From contig WHUZ01000018.1 in NCBI GenBank assembly GCA_015179045.1, forward strand, positions 558,001-622,000: 64,000 nucleotides of DNA, written 5' to 3'. The notes below the pieces were generated by a model. That model saw only the letters and a list, made by a program, of their open reading frames with translations. It searched no databases and was not told the DNA's origin. Positions 25,149 through 39,107 of the stretch are shown one piece after another. Made by a program: the position numbers and the translations under genes. Each line of letters begins with the position of its first letter. The stretch's first letter is position 1. This DNA comes from Kalaharituber pfeilii. Lineage: Eukaryota > Ascomycota > Pezizomycetes > Pezizales > Pezizaceae.

Positions 25149-28100
25149 GTACTATAGGGCAACAGGCGAAGACTGTCCAGCCTTGGGCAACGAAAAAAGT
25201 TGGGAAAGAAAAAAAAAAAAAAAAAAAAAAAAAAAGTGAAAATTGAGGCGAAGAAGATATATAAACTTTTGCCGTGACGGAAAGATGCTTGATTAGGAAG
25301 AAGTAAGACGGATGAGGTAGGTTGTGGTTGGTAACTAGTGACTAGTCACGACTGCAGTTCACCTGGACCTAGAGCCTAGGACGTCCCTGAATTACCAATG
25401 TGCCTTCTGTAACGCAAGGAATATGTGAATCTTATTTTCTGCTCTGCAGATAGGCTATACGACTGTGTAGGTCTGAAGGGGTGAAATACACTGGATGGTG
25501 TGGAAAAGTGGGGACAAGAGGTTGGGGGCTGGAAGGGCTATGACGAGGAATGGAGAGGGATGTATGCTGCAAGACAGAGAACTGATCCCACACTTTCTGG
25601 AGTGAAAAAATGATGCATGTGCCTAGTTAAAAGTGGCACAGAAGAGGTAGCCAGGTACGGAGATCGGGTGAGAGCTAGCAGGCGTTGGTGGGTGTCATAT
25701 GGCTGAAGCAAGGTCTACGAGTCAGTCAAGCCCGTTCAAAACATTATCCGTCCAGTCTCTTCATCCATAAAGCGGCAGCCCCAAGCAGGGAGAGTACCGG
25801 GAGGGATGCATTCGTGTCGAATTGAGTAATGCCGGCGCACTACAATGCTGAGTAGAAGGCACAAAGAATGGGAAGGAACGAAGCGAACGGGCGAGCAAGC
25901 TAAGACAACGGCGGTACCGGCAGTCGTGGGGCAAGGGTAGGGGGTTGTATGGGGTAGCAGGGCGTGGAGGGCGGTGTGGGGGGTGGCAAGTGGGCCGGAC
26001 GGGGTGATCGAGTGAATGAAAAGGAGTCGTACTCGTACTTAGTGTGCGGTGTGCAGAGCCTTTCGCTGTAGCAGTCCGCTGGCTGGAGGTACCTATGTGT
26101 GTTATTGCTGGTCGTGGAATCGGGCACGGCCTAAGAAATTGTTAGCTTGGCAAGCTTGTGTGCGGGCGGCGGGGGGGGGGAGGGCATGAAGGGCGAAGGG
26201 GGCCCACCTGATGCTGGCGCTCAGTGCCAGTATGCTTTGCGGGCTCTGTATGCGGTGCTGCAATGCTGTGTATGCCGTGGAGGCAGTCAGGAATGGGGGG
26301 TCCTATGCGTCCGAGACGGAGTCTATTGGGGCGGGAGGGGGGGGGGGGGGGTCCCTAAGTGCTGGTTCACGTCCAGTTTTGCCCCATTCGTTCAGAGCAG
26401 TGGTGGTGATGCTCGCCCTGGGCCTAGGCAGTCCCATATCGCGCTGTGCGGCATACTCGCTCGAAGTGATCGGGGCATTCGTTCACTTATCGCTGATGGA
26501 AGACAATGGCGGGCCAGAGAGGCCAGGGAGGCCAGGGGACGGGGTGGGTGGGAGTGGGTGGGAGTGAGCATAGGGGGCCCAGATATGTGTGCTCGATTTG
26601 CTGCAATACATCTTCGATGCACGGCACACAGGGCGATCTGACGTCCAGATCGAACAGCTCACTAGCAAGAAAAGACATACTCGAGTCATCAAAGCGGAAA
26701 AGTGTTCTTGCACTGGTTTGGTCCCAGGGAGCGTCCGCCAGTGCATAGCGCCGCGAGCCAGGCTACAGCGGCGCTGGCCTGGTTGCATAATAGCCCAACG
26801 ACCGCGCCTGACCAGGAGCCCCTGGCCTGGCGGAAGAACGATCTCACTCTGAAGAAGGCAGACAGTGATGATGCCGACCCATGGCTCGAGGATGATGCAG
26901 GATGCTAGTATGGCCGCACCCATTAAAGTCGCATCTTCGAACCTGCACACAAGCCTTGAGTTGATACTCGTCATGCGCCCAATAGCACGACACGCCCAAA
27001 TCAAGAAGCCCACTTATACTTATCAAGTACATATATCTACAAAGTGCTGTCGTCCTCTACAGCTGCGCATAATGCCCACTCCCGCAGCGTTGTAGCGGAT
27101 ACGTTACATCTCGCCCGCAAAAGATGGAGTAAAATGAAGTGGTCCCTGGTTACCAGACTAAAGTGGTCCAATACTTTTGAATGCTATCATAAGCCCACTC
27201 GCGCCCAGGTGCACACCTGTTCTCGAGGCGCACACCCTATTCCCACGCCCCCCAGTGTCAGCCCCACGCGCATTTCATTCTATTTGCCCCCGAGCTGCCC
27301 AGCACTTGGTTCGCCCAAACTCGCCAACCTAACCTGTCAAGCTCATGAGCGTAGCTGTGCGATATATTCGGCCCTGTCTGTCCCTTCTCAACTAGCGGTT
27401 CGTGCCGGGATAAGCATTTCCAACTCATTGTTTCCCCTTGCCTTGCGAAATCCTGCAACCACTCAAATTCCTCCGCCACGGCCTCAGTCGCTAAACCTGC
27501 CTCACAATCGCAATCTAGAATTGAGCAGCTTTAAAGCCAGACATACAAGCAATCTCCTACATGACCTAAGACTCCAATTTGTACCACCCATGTATCAATC
27601 CTACAAGTTCAACACTGTATCAGCCCTTTCTCCCGCCCCCTCAACGTCTCAGGCACTGGCGCGCATTCTGGTAACCGCACCCTTTTAACTCTGGTGGTTA
27701 ACGTTTGCGGATGCATAGGGGGTCTATCGACCGCAGGAGTGGGAACAATATGCGCCTAGTTGTAGCACTTCACTCATTTTCGCCACCTCATCATGGCTGC
27801 AACGACAGACTACCTATTGTAATATCATAAGTAGTCTGGTAACTAGAATGACCTATGGGATGCGCGTAGGTCAGGAATGTGCATGTTTGGGACAGTGAAA
27901 TATTACTGCATGAAGCATCCAGATCACGTATCATTGAAATTCAATATATCATTTCCCGGCCTAATCGATCACCTATCGCACTTTTGTGATACCCCCCCTT
28001 CATTCACACTTCGTTTCCATGGCGCTATGTATTGAACGACATCCACATTGACAATGGCTCGACTTGCCTCGCAGTCTGCAAGGGTAGATCAGTGCATCCA

Positions 28101-31100
28101 GTGTACATATATCCACATCGGCATACCTATCTGTCAGCAACAGCATCAACTGGTACCCACTCCAGCCTGTTGGAGGGGGCTACGGAACCGTATGACTAAA
28201 TGAGCTCATGAACATCGCGTTGTGATACAATATCGCTCTCTCGCGAAGTTCGCTTGTTTAGTGCCGAAACGAACCTGTCGGTACTCTGAATTTAGAAAAA
28301 GTAAAAAAAGAAAGGAGAGTGTACAGAGAAAAAGTAAAGAAAGTCAACGGAAAAAAGAAAACAAAAAATACCATTTCGTATTTCACATGCACAGTGAAGA
28401 CAGTTTCTGGGCCTCTTAACCTAAGAGCCCTCGATAGACTCTCATGTAGGTACCATAATACTTACTTAAGTTCTCGCTTTTCGCCTCTTCGTTTTAAATG
28501 TAGATCTTAGCTTAGCCACAACTTATTACCACCCAGCTAGCTCGCGTGATGCTTTCCCTATGACATTTGCCGCCTCATCTTCATACCATTAATCCCTCTA
28601 ATCACTGACTTCCTGTCCACTGCGCCTGTTGTCCAGGTCACACTTCAGGTCAGGATCAAAAATGGTCTCTACAGCGTGGACAGTTCTGTACATTTGGGGT
28701 ATAGTACAAGGAAGCTTTCTTCAAGATAAGTCAGTAACTGGGCCCTCCAGCTAAGGATTGCTTTTGCGGGCTCTTTGCTTTTTCTGATCAGTAATTGACG
28801 TGCCACATAAATATTACTTGGAGTATTTTGCATCGACGATATCACATCACATTATGCCACTTAACAAAGTCGGCAACACTGCGTTGTTCTTCGAAAATGG
28901 GTACTCGATTTGTGTAACTAAGTTTATAAGCAGTCCGTTACGTTGCATAGAGATCTCTCCAGTTCAAAAGCACTTCCCTGACGAGAGATCCCGATCCCGG
29001 TGAAGAAATACTCGTAATTTCCAAGCAGCTAACTAGCATGATATCATCTCAACAAAAGCACATCGTTATAAAACCGGGTTTGCTTTTTGCCACGTGTATG
29101 GAGTTCAGCGTTAGGTAGGCTCCTCTCTGTTCCTCCTTGTATGTACGCCATTTCATTTGCCGGGGGCATATTCGTGTGATCAGCTGAATCCTTTGCCTGC
29201 TTGATGGCGCATTCAAAATGCTTCGGCTTCCCCTGGCCTATCGTGGCCTTGCAAAACAAGAAATAACTATATCAGTAATAGGTGCTTCACATCTTGATCA
29301 GCTGAAAATACAGGAACAGAAAACGGCAACCAGATTAGGAACGTGGCTTTCTTCAACTTTCAATCGCACATGTATGACTTACAGCCGGTGCACGTGGGCA
29401 AAGTCACCCGGTCTTCTGCGAAGTCTCGCCATCGAACTCAGTTCCGGCCGATGATCGGCGTCGATATGATTCTTTGACTGACAAAAACCGCATGATACTC
29501 AGACACTTCATCCTGTGTGTTTGATAATGGCGTTAATATTACTACTTACCGGTAAGACCTGTACGTCCCGATATAATTAGACAAAATTTAGTACTAGGCG
29601 ATTTCTTGAGACATAGGATGTAATTTGATGGACATCGATGTCTGGCCTGAGGTCGAGAGCGCAATGCATTCACAATACCATCATTCAATATCTGCCGAAT
29701 TCTGAATATGGAACCCCCTGGTTTGTAATACACTGTTGCGTATATTATACCATTATACCGTCACCCCAATAATACTTCCGACGTTGTACTGTGCCCAGTT
29801 TTACTTGTTCTCGACCCAAATTCTTAGTTATAATCGGAACTCGTATCGTTCATTTAATTCGTTTAATAACCTCAACTACAAACTCCCTACATTTCCCGAG
29901 ATATCTAGCATGTTCTGCAGTACAGTTGCATCTATTTCGAGCCTGAAATATTCTCAACGTTCACATCTATTTCTTTATATACAACAGTTGATGAAACATA
30001 GCCGCAATGGCATAACAGCTTAATCAGTATCATACCTCAGAGGTAGTTCATTTTTGTTTAGGAAGCGTTGGGCTGTGCGCCACAGTTTAGCCACTAGACG
30101 TTACCGTACATTCCCACATGCTAGTCTCTCCCTTCTTGGTATGAGTACCACTTTCCAACCTCCGGATCCACTGCAAAGTACTACTTGTCAGTAGTTCTTA
30201 AATGATGATTGTATTACTGCAAGTAGAAATATAACCTATCTACAACTTCCAAATTCATAATATATACCCATCTGACCTATTCTTCTATTCACCTCACTTT
30301 ACTCACGCATACGAACACAAAAAAAATTCGCAAGCGAACAAGCTCGAAATTCAATTTGATGAATTCCGAAACGTACAACTTTAGACGAACACATAATCAA
30401 CCGGACTGTTCCCCACTATATCCCTTACTCTTCCCAGCTAGTGTACCTACAGATCTACTCTACATTACTTCATGTCATACGCAGGTATGTCAACGTTCTA
30501 GCTGACGTACTTCAATATATTATATACCGAAGTAAAGTGTCGTTGATATGCAGGTCGATTCCATGCCCTGCGCAATATACTAATCTATAAGAAGTGGGTT
30601 AAATTAAGATTATATTAAACTAGGTATCAGTTAGGTAACTCAACTAGCGTGTGATACAGGGAGAGCTGGTAAGGTTGCTAGCGAATGCCATCGTGAGCAT
30701 CGACATCGATATCAGCACAATAGATAGCAGCTTAGAACGTGCGTGTAATTCCTCTTGGAACCTGAGGCTTGCTTTGTTATAGGATTTCTGACAATTGGCT
30801 AATGGATACTTTCACAATAACTCTTGATCGTGAGATCAAAATGTGAACATGAGGGAGCTCTGAATTGAGCTTTTGAAACCAGATATGTTCAGTTGAGCTA
30901 TAACACTCCTTGGTGCACTGTGAAGGCCATTTCAAGACAGTCACAATATTTATAAACCACCGTATATACGAAAGCTAGCACCTTGCATGAGACTGCAGTA
31001 TGTGATCCCATTCCCTTTGGTACTGTAACAACACTGTGCCTTTCATATTTTCATTATCACCGTTACCAGCAATCCCAACATCAATTCAACAAAACCACAA

Positions 31101-32853
31101 TTGCTAGTTCTGATTGACGCATGTCCGATATACAGTTTACATGTCAAGCTTGACCCATATCAGATGACCATCATTATACAGTTGCTCAGTTTGCACTAAC
31201 TACTCAAGCGTCCATGAATTACTGCACCTTTCTACAAAAGGAAGTTCGCCCCTTGAGCTCACAGTAAATTACTTCCTCGGATTGGGCAATAAATTACGGT
31301 AGTCGAGTAGCTTGCACTCCAGATCACTCTACATCGCCAATAGGAGTACAGAAGAAACATATAACGATACACAAGAAAATTATGATAATGATATTCAATT
31401 TTCATTTCTTGAGCTCTCAGAGCTCCTACGGCTAGCTGGTGCCAGCTCTATACCTGCAGCTTAACGCCTTCAATCTTCAGCAAGTCCTTCAGCGTCGCAG
31501 ACGGCGCAGCTTGCGCTATTGTGTGCCTGGTGAGTAGATCTTGATCAATTGAGCACATATACCTGCTTAGTTGCTTGGTTTAAGTATCTGAGCAGGTGCC
31601 TAACTCCAAGATGACCTTAGAAGAATATCTCGCAACTGGTTGCGAGGGCAAGTGGGTATTTTGATTTCTTCACTGTCCAATACAAGTCGCCAAATTTTGA
31701 GTGCATAGTGGCCCTACACATCCCCACTCGATCTGTCCTACGGGAATCTCTAAAACTTCGCCTTTAAGCCCACAAAAAAAGAAACCAAAAGTCCAAGAAG
31801 TAATTCTGTACCGGACAGTGTACACATTACGCTCATTACACACCGTCCGAATATTCGGCCATTCTCTGCCGTGATGCGGGTCCCTGATCTACAATCTGTA
31901 CTATGACTTGCAGCGACTAGTGACCCGCATCGGAGCAAGAGGTGCGTTAGTAAATTTTCACAAGTACCCCCACCATTCCTACACTACTCCTTGGCCAACA
32001 AGAAGGACTAGACTCCTTCATTCACATGCACATGTACTGCCATGTTTCTCCTCTACCTACATCCTTACCCACTTTCTATTCGATTTCCAATTTTTCCCTA
32101 TCTACCTAGACTCGCATCTTTGAAACATTCGAGACGCAGTTTTATCCGCAGAGGGGCTTCCATTGAATGCACGTGGTCTAGTCTCATGCACTTATGTATC
32201 CAAGGTGACGTATATTGCTAACTCATACTAAAAGCTGAATTACCGAAAACAAGTTGCAGTATAGGGTAAATAAATCACGTGATAAATTACCTGGTTAGGA
32301 GAAGTTTCAGTTAGTATTGATAATAAGAAGTTTAAAAATTGAATCCTTCAATTTTAATGAAAACGTTCAAACTCAAATTTTTCTGACTCCAGAAGTGATA
32401 AACAAAAAAAAAAGGAAGGACGCAAAAAAACATAAACAAATGACAATACAGCGTCAGCAAAACTACAAACAAGATGTCAGGTGAGAAATAGAAAAGATTT
32501 GGAAACGGGAGATATAAGACCCAGAACCCCAGCCGATAATAGATAAAAGAGAATATCAAAGAAAAAGACTTGGTGGAATGATGAAACAGCGATGGCAGAT
32601 AATCAACAACAATAATAACAACTTGAAAGGGACGATGGGGGAGATATACAATTGTACAAATGTGAGTTCTGATGTGCTATAATGAGGACATAACAAGAAC
32701 AAGAATGAAAATGAGATAGAGAATGAATATGGAGATGAAAAAGAAAAGAGCAGAAAAATAAAAAAAAAAAATGTACAAAATGCAGCTAAGTATTCTTCCA
32801 TTTTTGGACAATATTTATTCTCGCCATCAATTCATAGCCTTGTGCGTTGTGTG
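25149..32853. other. Long non-coding stretch, no gene supported
   Basis: It holds the 27-base A run at 25209-25235 and a GC-rich island at about 25900-26900 with a 15-base G run (26337-26351), upstream of the RING/LON gene. The 214-codon frame at 27044-27688 and the 176-codon minus frame at 26483-27013 have no domain, no splice context and biased composition, so I do not call them. From about 32330 to 32853 the + strand is A-rich and is probably the 3' UTR of the minus-strand Rictor-like gene. Confidence 0.5.
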
Positions 32854-35800
32854 TCAGGAAGCATGTACCACATTCTCCTTCTCCTCATCTGGTGACACAG
32901 ACGTGCTCTGCGTCTGCGCAGAGATCTCCTTTATCTCCAAATCCCTCATTCCGCCCCTCACTATCTCCTCCAGTACGTGCTTAGGGAAGAGATCCATAAT
33001 CTGCTTGCGGACATGTAGTCTGAATCGATATGACTCGAGCAGCTTCATGACGCAACGATACAGGTCTGGGGATTGGAAGTAGGCGGCATGGGTTGTTTTA
33101 AGTCTGGGAATAAGGAGAGCATGGTTAAGTATTTTCTATTTGTGAGCAGCAATACCAATGGCGGTCAGGACTCACTTTGTTAACTCTTTTGTGGCCGAGA
33201 TTTCAAGAATGTGATTACTGAGATTGACGATAGATGTGAGGATCTTTGTCGTCATAAGATCACCATCAGGATCGGATGATAAGAGGGCAGGCCTCCCTTT
33301 CTCGTTGCTATCATCCGCCATGTGTTCCCATGGTTGTATCTGTACATAGTCAGATGTCGGCAGCTTTAAACCAACATTTACTCAACATTGCACCTACCGA
33401 TAACAGCTGCCCAAGCTTAAGGGGCACACAAAATCCCAGTGACTCCCCCATTGTCGTTGTGGTTCCATCCCATCCATGCTCCAGCAGAATCTCCAAACCT
33501 GGCATTGTCTTTGATATCAAACCCAGCACAAAAAATGCCGTCCCCTTGAGCGTGAGAACCTGAGAATGTTCTGCAATGTTGATAACCGATTCAACAATGT
33601 CTGCCTCGTCCAGGAATGGTGCACCCAAAGGCATTGAACCGATATTCCCAATGGCCCATAGACAGCCTTTGACTTTTGTCACGACTTCTATGTCCTCACT
33701 TTCCAAACCATGTTCTTTAATGAACCAGGTAAATTCTTCAAAGTGGCCTTTCTCGCGGAGTAGATGACAACCTTCCTCGGTTCGTGCAAGCTCCCGATAA
33801 AAATGAGGTGGAACGAAGCTCATTGCCTCGCGGTCAATGTCTTTTTTACGTGTTGGTTCATCGTCCGCGAAGGCCCGGGCGAGAGATGCTTCTACAGTTA
33901 GGACATATGAGTCGTTGCGGCCCTGAAGCAGTTAGTATTACCTCACACCAAAGAATGATAGAACATACATGAAACCAATCGTCCATTTCCTTCTCAATAT
34001 AATCGAGTTCATTGAGATAGTGATATCCAACAGAAGTTGACAAAAACCTGTGGATTAACGTATATTAGGAAGCGCATTCTGGAAAGCCTAGAATTGGTCG
34101 ATATACCGTAACAACAGAGGCGCGCCAATTTCTCCAAGATGATCCAATGCCGGACGACACTTAACCACATATTCAAGGTTATGGGTGACATTACAGGCTT
34201 CCTCTAAAATCTTCACTGCAGTTTCACAAACTTCTACATCTGTATCATACAGCTGAGTAACAAGCAACCTAATCGCCCATTGTGCGGTTTCATGGTGTTT
34301 TGTATTCAAAGGTGACAAGGGGGCGTTCGCGGCCAGGATTAGGCTTCTGAGGTGATTTGTTGCCCATAACCTCACGGTCTTATATTATGTTAGTTTCAGA
34401 TGCATCTTTGTATTGGGCACTCTTACCCTGATTCCTGTTGTGAGAGCTTTGGAGAAGATTACGCGTGGATGCCCTTCTCTGTCATCATGTTTAGCTATGT
34501 TACCTTCAGTTACAGACTTTGAGAAATACTAACAGAGTGTAGTCCATTGGGCTAAGGAAACCAATAATCAGGTCATCCCTGTCCTGCAAGTCGCTTAAGT
34601 GATAGAACATGTTGAACATGCGATGCGACTGCATCATCCTAGATGCAATATTAGGATTGAACTTCCATGTACTATGGTAGAAACCTACTGTAAACCCTTA
34701 GGATCACTGCTAAGCGTTCCAAGTAATGTGAAGTAGCCTGAACTGAGAGTATCTGCTAATCGTGCCCTCGAGAGTATTGGCTCAGGGGACGAAATCCCAC
34801 TCATCTATAACAACTTGTTGGCAACACATCACCACACAAAATATTCATGCTAGTGATATAGAAACCTACCGGGTCCAATTGGGCTAAGCATTCAGCTATT
34901 TGGAAGAGTAATTTGTTCCCACTTAAATATTTCACGCCTTCTGCACTGGACAATAATGTGTTGAACAAGGCACAACCAACACGGACATATCGCTGGTTTG
35001 GTTTGGTGTTGAGAATATCTGAGAATTTGTGCTTAAAAGGCCTGTAGAACGAGAGAAGGCGTTTTAAGAACTTTGTGGATTTCGCTTCTTCCAATCTTTT
35101 CCAATTTATCAATGGACCTTGGATAATCTCTGAAATCAGTTCCCAATTCCATTTGGAATAGTTGCTAGACCCTAAGACCTGGTAATTATTAGATACATGA
35201 TAGTTTAAGAGAATATTGATAAACTCACTCCACATTCCATGAGTAATGATCGGAAATGTGCTTCATCGATCTGCATAGTTAATTTAGCTTTCACTTGCTC
35301 CGCTTGTCTCTGACCTCGTCTATCGTCGTCGAGTGACAGCCGTTGTGGTGTAGAGGTTGATGATAATGAACGGGCAAGTGTTCTATTGATACTGTCAATT
35401 TGATACACTGCCGAGGATGCCGAAAATCTGTCAAGTCCGAACCGCGAGGCTGATTTGAATAATTCTGGCAAAAGTTGAATCTTGAGATTGTATGTGGTCG
35501 GAAGCAAACGACTCGCAAGCTTCAGTACTTCACCCAGAAGTAATGTAGTTTTGCGAACGATAGCAGGATCGCTGTTGTCTTCCACCAGAGTCATCAATGA
35601 CTGATATTCAATTTAGCTTCGACCTATCAACTCCATTATGGATAATTTACCTTAAGTAATCCAGCCTCAACAAATACTTCTAATAAAAGAGCAATAAAAT
35701 GCTCTACAAGGTTACTTTGATTTTCGTCATCGTGCTTTCCTGGACTGGGGTCCTTGGACTCGGATTTGAGATTGGCCACTCGACCGTATGCTGAATCCCC

Positions 35801-37634
35801 ATTAGCATGAGATACGCAAACAGACAGACCAATCAACTTACTTGTAAGCCGACGGCCAGCAAGAAAAGTTGATGACCAAGAAGGTGATTTAATTCGAAAA
35901 ATATCAAACAAAAGCTCCAAGATAATATCCTGCTTACAGTTAGTCAAGGTTGCATCTCAACTCGTAAGGACTTAGTCTTACCCGAACGCCTGAAGATGGT
36001 ATACGCAAAGAATCGACCAATGAGCGCAGAGCACGCATTTCAAACATCGACAAACAAATAAGGCCTGTAATAGTTAGTAAAAAGTCATCTTTTCGAGAAG
36101 CATGAAAACAAACCAGGCCATGATTTCAACATAGAACTTATCACCTTAGCACTTGACCGCAGCTTCTCCTCTACATTTGGCTTCTGATATGAATCTGTGA
36201 ACGCAGAGAATACGACCTGATGATGAAAGTTACTCAGTAATCAATCTAGATGACCAAGATCTTTTATCTCACCTCCATATCATGACCAGCACGTATATAT
36301 TTTCTCGTTGCAGGCATATCAAGGAGATAAAGAAATGCCAGGCATAACGTATCAGAGAGCTCATAAGGACCCTCGTAAAGCACTTGTGACAAAATTCTGA
36401 TACCACCTGCACCGACAACAAGAGATGCATCGAGAATCACTGGGAATTGTTAGTAATGAGAAGGACATGTACGAATAAGGAGCAACATACGTAATTCAGC
36501 TAATGTTTCCAGGCATATCCCTCGTAATCTATCATTTTCTTGTTCGGCACAAGAGACTATAGCCCTGACTACCCCTCTCGAAATCTCACTTACACCGCCT
36601 TTAACTTCAATGAATGCACGAATAAACTTCAGTGCTTGTTCTCTCTCGACGGTATTCTTGGGATCTTTAGCTAGGGAGCTAGGTTCATTAGACAATTGAG
36701 CATGTAGGGAAGAATTTCGAGCTTCCGGCAAGCCTTTCAACTTACCATATTGTGAGATAGTCAGTTTGCAGTTTCCGAATTGTTCTTAAAGATTCAATGT
36801 CAGTGATTGCGTATCTAGTTATTCGATACCCAGCTGCTATGACTTCTCTGTTCTCATGCAGTAACATCGACTGAACTCTTTTCCCAAACTCCGACCACAC
36901 AAGATCATATTTCAACATGGGATGGCGTTTGAAGAGAAGTACAAGCTTATTCGCGTTTTCCACATAAAATTCCGGCCTCCTTCCTTTCTCTTCCAAGGAT
37001 TGAAGAATATCAGATAAGGTAAACGTTGGTGACTCTGCCTCTATCTCTGGATGGTTCAACAGCTCCGCAAAATTTGTCCCATTGGAAGGTGGCTGAATAG
37101 GCTTCCCAGCAAACTTGCTTCCTGCTCTTCGAGCTGCAATTGAATCCTTGGGTGGATTTTTTATCGCTTCCATTTGATTCTTTATCTGCGCAATCTTGAT
37201 ATTTACAGCACTTAATTCCATCTCTGCCTTATTTCTCGCCACCTTCACCTCCTTAGGTTTCTTGCTGTCCAATGCCTGTAGCATGTTTTCGGCTCCCTCC
37301 TTGAACTTGATTTCCCTATGCAATTGCTGGGTAAGCTCTTCGAGCTGTTTCTCGGGGTCTCTGGTGTCGAAGGACTCATTTGGTCAACATCGAGGCCGGT
37401 ATGAATTGATGGCGCATTTATTCGCATGGTCGAAGTGAAGCTTCCTGGGCCATTGTGTACGGCGGCAGAGGTCCCGGTGACACCGGACCCATTGAAACTC
37501 CCAGAACGAAGGCCATTTGGTCGAGGCTGCATAAGTATTCCATCACGATCTGCTCCACTTGAGCTCTGAAGTCGGGAGTGAGTTGACGAGGCAGAAGAGA
37601 ACACCTTTGGGGAAGTTGTCAAGGCGTTGGACAT
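32854..37634 (-). CDS. TORC2 subunit, Rictor/Pianissimo (Ste16) family
   Basis: Seventeen exons: 37634-36746, 36678-36491, 36439-36273, 36216-36114, 36064-35982, 35929-35842, 35790-35651, 35600-35229, 35178-34870, 34804-34689, 34638-34534, 34478-34427, 34378-34107, 34047-33969, 33922-33398, 33339-33176 and 33103-32854. They sum to 3902 nt. Adding one base in the AAA run at 37379-37381 gives 3903 nt and about 1300 residues; the exon phases need that base. An N-terminal Ser-rich part precedes an HR1-like coiled segment (RDPEKQLEELTQQLHREIKF). Then come armadillo-type helices (VEREQALKFIRAFIEVKGG, FEMRALRSLVDSLRIPSSG) and the Rictor C-terminal signature GCLWAIGNIGSMPLGAPFL (about 1074-1092). Rictor scaffolds TOR complex 2 and recruits AGC-kinase substrates for actin, membrane and stress control. 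Most introns are 46-72 nt with CTAAC or CTAAT motifs. Alternatively, an 86-nt intron beginning at the GTACAC about 100 bases upstream would also restore the frame but would remove the conserved-looking HTGLDVDQ segment. Confidence 0.9.
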
Positions 37635-38577
37635 GGTGTATCTGCCATGAACAGGGCTTGTTCGGGTTCACACTATCCGCGGGTACTGGGACGCATGGAA
37701 ATTAATCCCGACCAAAGCTCCCAATCCAATTCGCACTGCCTCGCACTCGTGCAGCAGCCAGGTGAGATTTAGATAGGTAATCCGGCTGCCTTCCCCCCTC
37801 AGCAGGCACGGTACGATCCTATGTACGCTATGTTAAGGCCTGTTGGAGCAAGGGAAGGTGGTTATCGAATGCTTGATTAGTATTGTGAAGGCTTGTGAGT
37901 TCCGGATGGTTTAGGTACAATATGGTGCACCTAGGATTTGACGTCGGCAGCTAAGATTGCGGCGGGTTGAGTTGTTGTGGCTGGAGTCCCGGTTGACTTT
38001 TGGGGGTTGCTGTGTTAGTGGTGGTTTGAAGTGGGGATCCGCAAAAAAGTGAGGGGAGCTAGTATGCACCAGCCTCACTGGAGAGCTTGCTGTGATATCT
38101 CAAGGGGAGGTATGCAGACGCAAGAACTACACATTGGCATAACGCTTGGCAAAGAGCATGGTAATCTTATCGATAACAACTTTAACATTTACAAATAACT
38201 CGCTCTACTGAGAGGGTCGGGGTCCGAAGACTAGATGCGCTAAAACTCTTCCATAGATTTTAAGCGGTGGTCGCTGTTGGCAACAAAGTTGCCACTTTTT
38301 TTGGACACGGAGTTTCATTTTGGAAGCCCTTTTTGCCAATGGTACTGATCGAACAACTTGTTACAGTATTATGTAAGCAGAAGGAATTCTCTGTTCAAGT
38401 TGGCACACACATCTATTCAAACACCCAGTGTGCTGGACGTCATAGACAGTTTTTGTATGGTAGGACACCCTCGACTGTGCAGCATATGGTAAAACTAACT
38501 CAACTGGTAGCTATACAAGGTGGTGGAGAGGGGGTTGTGGGGAGGGTGGGTTCAAGGGGAATCTATTTGACGTAGTC

Positions 38578-38718
38578 CTTGGTTAAAGTGGAATGCTGTT
38601 GCTCCTAGTGATGGAGGTAACAACCAACGCCATGGAGGAGAACAGAATTGAGGGCCCCGGTTCGATTCTCACGTCGAGCCAGCAGGTTGGTTGTCCAACA
38701 TCTTATTCAATAAGATGG
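38578..38718 (+). mobile_element. tRNA-derived SINE-like element, copy A
   Basis: The element has an A-box-like segment (TTGGTTAAAGTGG at about 38579) and a B-box-like segment (GGTTCGATTC at about 38659-38668), the two internal RNA polymerase III promoter parts of tRNA genes. It ends in a perfect hairpin CATCTTAT-TCA-ATAAGATG (about 38699-38717). The block AGAATTGAGGGCCC and the overall order match copy B at 41968-42080. It does not fold as an ordinary tRNA because the A-to-B distance is about 80 nt. I saw no clear target-site duplication. Confidence 0.65.
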
Positions 38719-38997
38719 ACTGTAATGCTCTGCTTCCGGCGATGCTCATTTGGGAGTTAAAACTTCGGTTCTAGCAACGATCAATTGGATGCTGGAAGCG
38801 GGGTAACTCGTTTTTATTTTCGTATAAACTCTAGATGTCCCTTCAAGCTGCCCTCGACTTCTCCTAGTACGTGTAGTTGGATTAATGAAACAATGGACTC
38901 TGTTTGACAAAAGGTTCACATGCAAGGATGTGCCTTCTCAAAAGGCACTCCAAGGGCAGGTGCATGACACTGCGTGAATACTAGTGCCTATTACTAG

Positions 38998-39107
38998 TCT
39001 CGAACCAGACTAACACTCAGTGTGACTACGCTACTCCGTACTCCGCACCACAGAGCACGCGTAGTGCGGCGTAGCTTAGTCACACTAAGCATTAGTCTGG
39101 TTCGAGA
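38998..39107. repeat. Hairpin repeat with 47-bp imperfect arms
   Basis: The left arm (38998-39044) and the inverted right arm (39061-39107) match in the outer 16 bases exactly (TCTCGAACCAGACTAA) and in most inner positions. The loop is 16 nt. The outer ends carry TGGTTCGAGA, which looks like a tRNA B-box. It could be a foldback MITE or two inverted tRNA fragments. Confidence 0.75.

Noticed and set aside
27044..27688. 214-codon open frame on the + strand
   Set aside because: Low-complexity Ser/Pro/Leu/His composition, no domain, no splice or promoter context.
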